NCBI GenBank assembly: GCA_963709785.1
Contig: CAVPXT010000004.1
Location: 1-64,000, forward strand
DNA from: Phycicoccus sp963709785
GTDB lineage: Bacteria; Actinomycetota; Actinomycetes; Actinomycetales; Dermatophilaceae
Direction of reading: 5' to 3'
Length of the DNA: 64,000 nt
The notes beneath the pieces are model-generated. The model worked only from the letters and a program-made list of their open reading frames with translations. It was not told where the DNA came from and searched no databases. This document shows, piece after piece, positions 59,422 through 64,000 of the stretch. How positions within the stretch are numbered: position 1 is the first letter of the stretch; each line of letters begins with the position of its first letter. A program made the translations under genes and the position numbers.

Positions 59422-59964
59422 ATGAGCGAGTACACGACGGAGTCCCCCGCCTCGGTGGCCGCACGCCAGCGGCGCCGACGGTCCCTGCTGACCATCGGGG
59501 TCGTCCTCCTCGGGCTGTTCTTCGCCTTCTGGTACGGCCTGTCGTACTACGAGGCCGACCAGGAGGCCCGGGCGGCCAAGGCACCGACCCCCACGTGTCG
59601 CCCGTACGACCCGGAGGTGCTGACCCCCGGCGACGTCACGGTCAACGTCTACAACGCCACGAGCCGCACCGGCCTCGCGGGCAGCACCTCGAGGCTGGTC
59701 GCCGACCGCGGGTTCGTCGTCGGCAAGGTCGCGAACGACCCCTCGAAGCGCAAGACCCCGCCCGTCGCCGAGGTCCGGCACGGGCCGACGGGCGCGGCCG
59801 CGGCCGAGCTCGTGGCGGCCGTGATGCCCGAGGGCACGACGGTCGTCGCCGACAAGCGCAAGGACGCCACGGTCGACATCGCCCTCGGCACGACGTTCAA
59901 GACGCTCCTGCCGGCGACGGAGCCCACCGGGGCCCCGATGTGCCCGGCGCCCACGGAGTCCTGA
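59422..59964 (+). CDS. LytR_C-domain membrane-anchored protein
   Basis: This 180-residue protein has one transmembrane helix (about 21-42, after RQRRRR). An external LytR_C domain follows (VTVNVYNATSRTGLAGSTSRLVADRGFVVGKVANDP... VRHGPTGAAAAELVAAVMP). The domain is otherwise found at the end of LytR-CpsA-Psr wall-ligase proteins. Stand-alone versions probably bind the cell wall or assist such ligases. It is cotranscribed with the small upstream gene. Confidence 0.87.
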   Translation: MSEYTTESPASVAARQRRRRSLLTIGVVLLGLFFAFWYGLSYYEADQEARAAKAPTPTCRPYDPEVLTPGDVTVNVYNATSRTGLAGSTSRLVADRGFVVGKVANDPSKRKTPPVAEVRHGPTGAAAAELVAAVMPEGTTVVADKRKDATVDIALGTTFKTLLPATEPTGAPMCPAPTES

Positions 59965-59983
59965 GCCGCCGGGTCCCGCCCCG

Positions 59984-60595
59984 TCAGACGGTGCGGTCGG
60001 TGGCTCGCCGGCGCAGGTGCACGACCACTGCCACGACCACGACGAGTCCGACCACGACGAGCGACCAGGTGCCGAGCCACGACTCGAGCTGCCGGTAGGA
60101 GTGCCCCGCGAGGTACCCCCCGACGACGCAGGTCAGGCCCCACGCGAGGCCACCGAGCGAGTTCCACACGAGGAAGGTGGGGTAGGGCAGCCGCGAGGAG
60201 CCGGCGAGGGCGGGGACGACCGCCCGCAGGAAGGCGGTCCAGCGCGCGAGGAACACCGACACGGCACCCCGGCGCACGAGGAAGGCCTGCGCGGCCTCGA
60301 CGCGGGGCCGGGCCCGGCGCAGCATCCGGAGCTCGACCAGGCGCGGGCCGAGGACCCGGCCGACCTCGTAGCCGACGCTGTCGCCGACGACCGCGGCGGC
60401 GACGACGACCACCGCCACCCCGGTCAACGAGGTGTGGCCGAGCACGGCGGTGACGCCCCCCAGGATGGCGGCCGTCTCGCCCGGGACCACGAAGCCCACG
60501 AACAGGGCGTCCTCGACGAAGACGAGCAGGCCGACGATGACGTACACGACCCAGGCGGGCTGCCCGAGGATCTGCTCGAGGAGGCTGGTCACGGG
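59984..60595 (-). CDS. DedA family membrane protein
   Basis: This 203-residue protein belongs to the DedA/VTT family. It has helices and re-entrant loops with EDALFVGFVVPGETAAILGG, GDSVGYEVGR, and the FLARWTAFLRAVVPALAGSSRLPYPTF signature with its conserved Arg and Pro residues. Family members move lipids such as undecaprenyl phosphate or phosphatidylethanolamine across the membrane. The GTG start at 60595 is followed by a basic C-terminus. It stands alone next to tRNA-Ser. Confidence 0.9.
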   Translation of the reverse strand, partial: PVTSLLEQILGQPAWVVYVIVGLLVFVEDALFVGFVVPGETAAILGGVTAVLGHTSLTGVAVVVVAAAVVGDSVGYEVGRVLGPRLVELRMLRRARPRVEAAQAFLVRRGAVSVFLARWTAFLRAVVPALAGSSRLPYPTFLVWNSLGGLAWGLTCVVGGYLAGHSYRQLESWLGTWSLVVVGLVVVVAVVVHLRRRATDRTV

Positions 60596-60690
60596 CCCAT
60601 CATCGCGTGGGCGGATGAGCGGCCGCTGTGCGGCCGGTCGCCGTGGCGGTGGGAGCCGCCGGCGGTGGATGGCGGTGGGAGCTCCGCCCA

Positions 60691-60725
60691 TCGAAAATCC
60701 CCCGGTCGCAAGCTCCCGGGGGATT
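60691..60725 (-). terminator. terminator of tRNA-Ser(CGA)
   Basis: On the minus strand AATCCCCCGG (60725-60716) and CCGGGGGATT (60705-60696) form a 10-bp stem, followed by TTTCGA. It begins 5 nt after the encoded CCA end of the tRNA. Confidence 0.8.
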
Positions 60726-60729
60726 CCGA

Positions 60730-60819
60730 TGGCGGTGGCGGTGGGATTTGAACCCACGGAGGGCGTGAACCCTCACACGCTTTCGAGGCGTGCTCCTTAG
60801 GCCGCTCGGACACGCCACC
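60730..60819 (-). tRNA. tRNA-Ser (CGA)
   Basis: The acceptor GGTGGCG pairs with CGCCACC, the anticodon is CGA in a CACGC/GCGTG stem, and there is a long variable arm. The T-arm is GTGGGTTCAAATCCCAC. CCA is encoded (60732-60730). It reads UCG serine codons, which are frequent in this GC-rich genome. Confidence 0.96.
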
Positions 60820-60888
60820 GCCGGAGAGGCTACCCGAGGGCCGCCCGCGCCAGAAAATCGGCCGCGGACTCCCCCGGACGCGACGACG

Positions 60889-61143
60889 TCAGGCGCGCTT
60901 CGTGACGGCCTTGACGACGAACAGGAGGATCACGGCGCCGAGCAGCGCGGTGAGGAAGCTCGCGATGAGGCCGGCCCCGGCCATGTCCATGCCGAAGGCG
61001 CCGAGCAGGAAGCCGCCGATGAGGGCGCCGACGATGCCGACGACGATGTTGAGGATGATCCCCTGCTGCGCGTCGGTGTTCATGATCTTGCTCGCGACCC
61101 AGCCGGCGAGCCCGCCGATGATGATCCAGGCGATGAAGCCCAT
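60889..61143 (-). CDS. GlsB/YeaQ/YmgE family membrane protein
   Basis: This 84-residue membrane protein has three helices rich in glycine: MGFIAWIIIGGLAGWVASKIM, then GIILNIVVGIVGALIGGFLLG, then a third near 58-78. It is a typical transglycosylase-associated/GlsB small protein. Members are induced by stress and may help envelope homeostasis, but the mechanism is unknown. GGAAGGACC precedes the ATG. Confidence 0.93.
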   Translation of the reverse strand: MGFIAWIIIGGLAGWVASKIMNTDAQQGIILNIVVGIVGALIGGFLLGAFGMDMAGAGLIASFLTALLGAVILLFVVKAVTKRA

Positions 61144-61247
61144 GAGTGGTCCTTCCGTCGGAACGCGGCCGCCCGGTCGGGCAGCCGCTCTACCTCGAAC
61201 CTAACCGAAGTCTCGACAGACCTTCAACGTTGCACGTCAGCGATGTT

Positions 61248-61715
61248 TCACCTATGGTGCGCGAAGAACCGGCGGACCACCTCGGCGCACTCGTCCTCGA
61301 GGACTCCGCCGACGACCTCGACGCGGTGCGTGACCCGCCGGTCGCGCGGCACGTCCCACACCGACCCGCACGCCCCGAGCTTGGGGTCCCACGCACCGAG
61401 CACCACCCGGGCCACCCGGGCGAGGACGAGCGCACCGGCGCACATCGGGCACGGCTCCATCGTCACGACGAGGTCGCACCCCTCGAGCCGCCAGGACCCC
61501 AGCGCTCGTGCGGCCGCCCGCAGCGCGACGACCTCGGCGTGCCCGGTGGGGTCGCCCTCGACCTCGCGGACGTTCCAGCCCTCGCCGAGCACCTCTCCGT
61601 CGGGGCCGACGACGACCGCCCCGACGGGCACGTCGCCGGCGGCGGCGGCCCGCTCCGCGAGCGCCAGCGCGCGGCGCATCCGGGCCAGGTCGGCGGGGTC
61701 GGCGGGCGTGCTCAC
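61248..61715 (-). CDS. tadA: tRNA-specific adenosine deaminase
   Basis: TadA, 155 residues, converts A34 of tRNA-Arg(ACG) to inosine. The zinc site is H59-A-E61 (GHAEVV) plus P88-C89-x-x-C92 (EPCPMCAGA), with E61 as the proton shuttle. NVREVEGDPTGHAE is the usual context. The GTG at 61715 lies 16 bp from the divergent upp gene, so the two promoters overlap. A wider nucleoside deaminase role is possible but less likely. Confidence 0.92.
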   Translation of the reverse strand: MSTPADPADLARMRRALALAERAAAAGDVPVGAVVVGPDGEVLGEGWNVREVEGDPTGHAEVVALRAAARALGSWRLEGCDLVVTMEPCPMCAGALVLARVARVVLGAWDPKLGACGSVWDVPRDRRVTHRVEVVGGVLEDECAEVVRRFFAHHR

Positions 61716-61731
61716 GCGCTAAGTTTCACCC

Positions 61732-62373
61732 ATGCGCGTCATCAACCCGGACCACCGGCTCATCGCCCACAAGCTGACCTACCTCCGGGACCAGCGGACC
61801 GACTCCCCGACGTTCCGCCGCCTCGCCGAGGAGCTGATGACCCTCCTGGCCTACGAGGCGACCCGCGACGTGCGCATCGAGCCGTTCGAGATCGAGACCC
61901 CGGTGGCCCCCACCGTCGGCATCAAGCTCTCCAACCCCAAGCCCCTCGTCGTGCCGATCCTGCGCGCCGGCCTCGGCATGCTCGAGGGGATGGTGCGCCT
62001 GCTGCCGAGCGCCGAGGTGGGCTTCCTCGGGATGCAGCGCGACGAGAAGACGCTCGAGGCGATCACCTACGCCAACCGGCTGCCCGACGACCTCTCCGGC
62101 CGGCAGGTGTACGTGCTCGACCCGATGCTCGCGACCGGCGGGTCGATGGCCGATGCCATCCACTACCTCGTCGACCGCGGCGCCGACGACGTCACGGCGG
62201 TCTGCCTGCTGAGCGCCCCGGAGGGCATCGCCCACCTCGAGGAGTCGGTCGGCGACCTCGACTGCCCGGTCACCCTCGTCACCGGTGCCATCGACGAGAA
62301 GCTCAACGAGGTCGGCTACATCGTCCCGGGCCTCGGCGACGCCGGCGACCGCCTCTACGGCGTCGCCCAGTAA
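61732..62373 (+). CDS. upp: uracil phosphoribosyltransferase
   Basis: Upp, 213 residues, makes UMP from uracil and PRPP in pyrimidine salvage. The PRPP loop VYVLDPMLATGGSM, the flexible ILRAGLGMLEGM segment and the uracil-binding GYIVPGLGDAGDRLYG end are all present. A TAAGTT box at 61720-61725 lies 6 bp before the ATG with no Shine-Dalgarno, a leaderless start. Confidence 0.97.
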   Translation: MRVINPDHRLIAHKLTYLRDQRTDSPTFRRLAEELMTLLAYEATRDVRIEPFEIETPVAPTVGIKLSNPKPLVVPILRAGLGMLEGMVRLLPSAEVGFLGMQRDEKTLEAITYANRLPDDLSGRQVYVLDPMLATGGSMADAIHYLVDRGADDVTAVCLLSAPEGIAHLEESVGDLDCPVTLVTGAIDEKLNEVGYIVPGLGDAGDRLYGVAQ

Positions 62374-62499
62374 CCGACCACCCGCCGCGGCGCTCGCCCG
62401 ACACGCCCGGCACCCGGCATCATCCGTCACACGAGTCACATCTGGGACCATCGGACCGAGGCGTGCACCCCGTGCGCCCGCACGCAGGAGGACGACACC

Positions 62500-62667
62500 A
62501 TGCCCCCGGTCAAGAAGATCGTGATGTGGCTCGTCGTCGTCTTCCTGCTCTACGCCATCCTCACCTCGCCGGACTCCGCCGCGAACATCTTCGGCTCGGC
62601 CTGGGACGTCATCGCCAACGGCGTGAGCAACATCGGGCGGTTCTTCGACAGCCTGCTCAGAGGCTGA
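62500..62667 (+). CDS. 55-residue single-helix membrane protein
   Basis: This short gene has GGAGG 9 nt before the ATG at 62500 and encodes MPPVKKIVMWLVVVFLLYAI followed by a soluble tail with GSAWDVIANGVSNIGRFFDSLL. One N-terminal helix (about 6-21) and an amphipathic C-terminal segment are predicted. The stop is 3 nt before the PH-domain gene, so the two are cotranscribed and may act together at the membrane. The family is unnamed to my knowledge. Confidence 0.7.
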   Translation: MPPVKKIVMWLVVVFLLYAILTSPDSAANIFGSAWDVIANGVSNIGRFFDSLLRG

Positions 62668-62670
62668 CGC

Positions 62671-63618
62671 GTGCCGCGGGTTCACGCCGTCACGGACGGG
62701 ACCCCGGAGAGCGTCGAGGACGACCTGGGCGTCATGCCCCGGCGGGTCCGCGACAGCCTGCTGCACCAGCTCGCCGAGGGTGAGCGGATCGTCATCCGCA
62801 CCCGCCAGCACCCGGTCGTGCTCGCCCGGCCCCTCGCCTGGGCGCTCGGCGCGGTCGCGCTCTACCTGTGGCTCGACGCCGGCGTCCACGTGGGCCGCCG
62901 ACTGCTCGAGGTGGTCGGGGTGGGCGTGCTCGTCGCGGCGGCGCGGCTCGGCTGGGCCGAGCTGCAGCGTCGCTACCGGTGGATCGTCGTGACGAACAAG
63001 CGCATCCTCAAGCACGAGGGCGTCCTCGACGTCAGCGTCCCGATGATGCGGCTCACCAAGGTCACCGACATGACCTACCGCCACAGCCTCCTCGGCGAGC
63101 TCGCCGGCTTCGGCGAGATCATCATCGAGAGCGCCGGCCAGCAGCAGGCGATCCGCGAGCTGACGTACATCCCGGACCCGGACGAGGTCAACGCCGCGCT
63201 CAACTCGGAGATCTTCGGCGAGAAGCCGCGCGAGAAGCGTCGCCGCAAGGCGGAGCGGCCCTGGTCGAAGCTGCCGCGGCGGCGCCGGGAGGACCCACCG
63301 GACGACGACGGCCCCCGCGGTGGAGGACCGGGGGGCGGCGGTCCGGGCGACCCCGGCCCCCACGACGAGAACCCCTCCGGCGCCGGAGGGGTCGAGGTGT
63401 CCTCGTCCGGGCACCCCCCGATGCCGCGGAGCAGCCCGCAGACCTGGTACCGCAGCTCGAACCTGCGGCCGCCCCAGCGGCTCGGCGACACCGGGGAGAT
63501 CCCCGTGGTCCGCGCCGACGACGGCGACCCGGCCGACGCCGGCGACGGCCACCCCGCCGACGACCGGGTCCGCGAGATCCCGCTCTTCCCGCCGCGCGAG
63601 TGGGTCGACCGCTCCTAG
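62671..63618 (+). CDS. bacterial PH-domain membrane protein
   Basis: This 315-residue protein has two helices close together (about 51-68 and 72-90) inside a bPH2-type domain (ERIVIRTRQHPVVLARP; RWIVVTNKRILKHEGVLDVSVPMMRLTKVTDMTY). A long disordered tail follows from about residue 190, with basic, Gly/Pro-rich and acidic stretches. Such YdbS-like proteins sit at the membrane and have unknown ligands. The tail is unusually long for the family. It follows the 55-residue membrane protein gene by 3 nt. Confidence 0.82.
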   Translation: MPRVHAVTDGTPESVEDDLGVMPRRVRDSLLHQLAEGERIVIRTRQHPVVLARPLAWALGAVALYLWLDAGVHVGRRLLEVVGVGVLVAAARLGWAELQRRYRWIVVTNKRILKHEGVLDVSVPMMRLTKVTDMTYRHSLLGELAGFGEIIIESAGQQQAIRELTYIPDPDEVNAALNSEIFGEKPREKRRRKAERPWSKLPRRRREDPPDDDGPRGGGPGGGGPGDPGPHDENPSGAGGVEVSSSGHPPMPRSSPQTWYRSSNLRPPQRLGDTGEIPVVRADDGDPADAGDGHPADDRVREIPLFPPREWVDRS

Positions 63619-63634
63619 GCGTCGGGCCCGAGGG

Positions 63635-64000
63635 TCAGGGACGCAGCAGGGCCTCGGACGCGCCACCGGCGGCCGAGGTCGACACGCCCTCGACGTCGAC
63701 GGGTGCGCCGTGCACCGGCACGTCGAGCACGGGCTGGCGCTGGGGGTGGCGCTCCCCCGTGGGACGGCCGGGCTCGGGGGCGTCGATCGGCAGCTCCAGC
63801 TCGAAGACCCCGCCGTGCCGGCCGTCGTCGGGCAGCGCGACCGGGTAGGAGCCGGTGAAGCAGGCCGTGCAGAGGCGCTCCGGGGGCTGCTCGGTGGCCG
63901 CCACCATCCCCGCCTCGGAGATGTAGCCCAGGGTGTCGGCCCCGATCGAGGAGCAGACCTCCTCGACCCCGATGCCGGTGGCGATGAGCTCGGCCCGGGT
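63635..64000 (-). CDS. purF: amidophosphoribosyltransferase, C-terminal part (cut by window edge)
   Basis: The last 121 codons of purF are present; the gene continues beyond 64000. The visible part includes TRAELIATGIGVEEVCSSIGADTLGYIS and LCTACFTGSYPVAL, the usual C-terminal region after the PRPP site, with the cysteines typical of the family. PurF makes phosphoribosylamine in the first step of purine synthesis. The tail after residue 70 of the fragment is Pro/Gly-rich and variable. Confidence 0.92.
   Translation of the reverse strand, partial: TRAELIATGIGVEEVCSSIGADTLGYISEAGMVAATEQPPERLCTACFTGSYPVALPDDGRHGGVFELELPIDAPEPGRPTGERHPQRQPVLDVPVHGAPVDVEGVSTSAAGGASEALLRP

Noticed and set aside
60634..60760. 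Repeated GGCGGTGGGA-like units next to tRNA-Ser(CGA)
   Set aside because: The copies are short, irregular and partly the tRNA acceptor itself. There is no integrase or element nearby, so this is probably GC-rich chance similarity.
1..64000. CRISPR array, rRNA operon, insertion sequences
   Set aside because: No regularly spaced repeats, rRNA sequence or transposase was found on reading both strands.

Overview
The window is high-GC DNA with many GTG starts, short or 4-bp overlapping gene junctions, and many genes that appear to be leaderless: a TANNNT box lies 6-7 bp in front of the start codon and there is no Shine-Dalgarno. Together with LytR_C, DUF5063, class F sortase, DUF4397 and GlsB-type proteins, this points to an Actinomycetota chromosome, most likely Micrococcales (Intrasporangiaceae-like). 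That placement is inferred; no search was run.

Layout. 1-1520 is the end of an integrated element: a tyrosine integrase, then a 3' tRNA-Pro fragment that looks like an attachment site, then the tRNA's own terminator. 1604-3595 holds MscS, a DUF1003 protein and a UBP zinc finger protein. 3625-13159 is a galactoside locus: GH36 alpha-galactosidase and a three-gene ABC importer on one strand, and GH42 beta-galactosidase, a DeoR regulator and GalT on the other, divergent from a 236-bp control region. 13176-15145 is an Asp/Glu racemase plus an ATP-grasp D-aspartate-ligase-like enzyme, predicted to build a peptidoglycan cross-bridge. 15223-18921 is a cell-surface operon (GT-C-like protein, DUF4397 protein, class F sortase). 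19206-24570 holds a phospholipase D-like protein, a NarL-type two-component pair and a PPi-type phosphofructokinase. 24782-26312 is an ArsP-type permease and thioredoxin operon whose ArsR repressor gene is broken. 27351-29712 is lysC with an aspartate-semialdehyde dehydrogenase homologue that lacks its catalytic cysteine. 29823-37543 includes recR, dnaX, a PlsC-type acyltransferase and an ABC exporter. 37602-41050 holds a DsbA-like protein with a Gly/Cys tail, the SRP RNA and tRNA-Ser(GGA).

41117-53168 is the most striking locus: NagZ, NamZ (DUF1343/GH171), an AmiE-like amidase, MurR, MurQ, a sugar ABC importer and a BadF-type sugar kinase, all on one strand. It matches the Bacillus subtilis cell-wall salvage cluster in gene content, but the phosphorylating PTS permease is replaced by an ABC importer plus a cytoplasmic kinase. 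Two promoters in the cluster share a candidate operator.

53236-64000 holds an AraC/VOC divergent pair, a PrpE-type acyl-CoA synthetase, an AhpD-like protein behind a CsoR-type operator, a HerA-like ATPase, a LytR_C protein, DedA, tRNA-Ser(CGA), tadA, upp, a PH-domain protein, and the 3' end of purF, which is cut by the window edge. No CRISPR array, rRNA or insertion sequence was seen.
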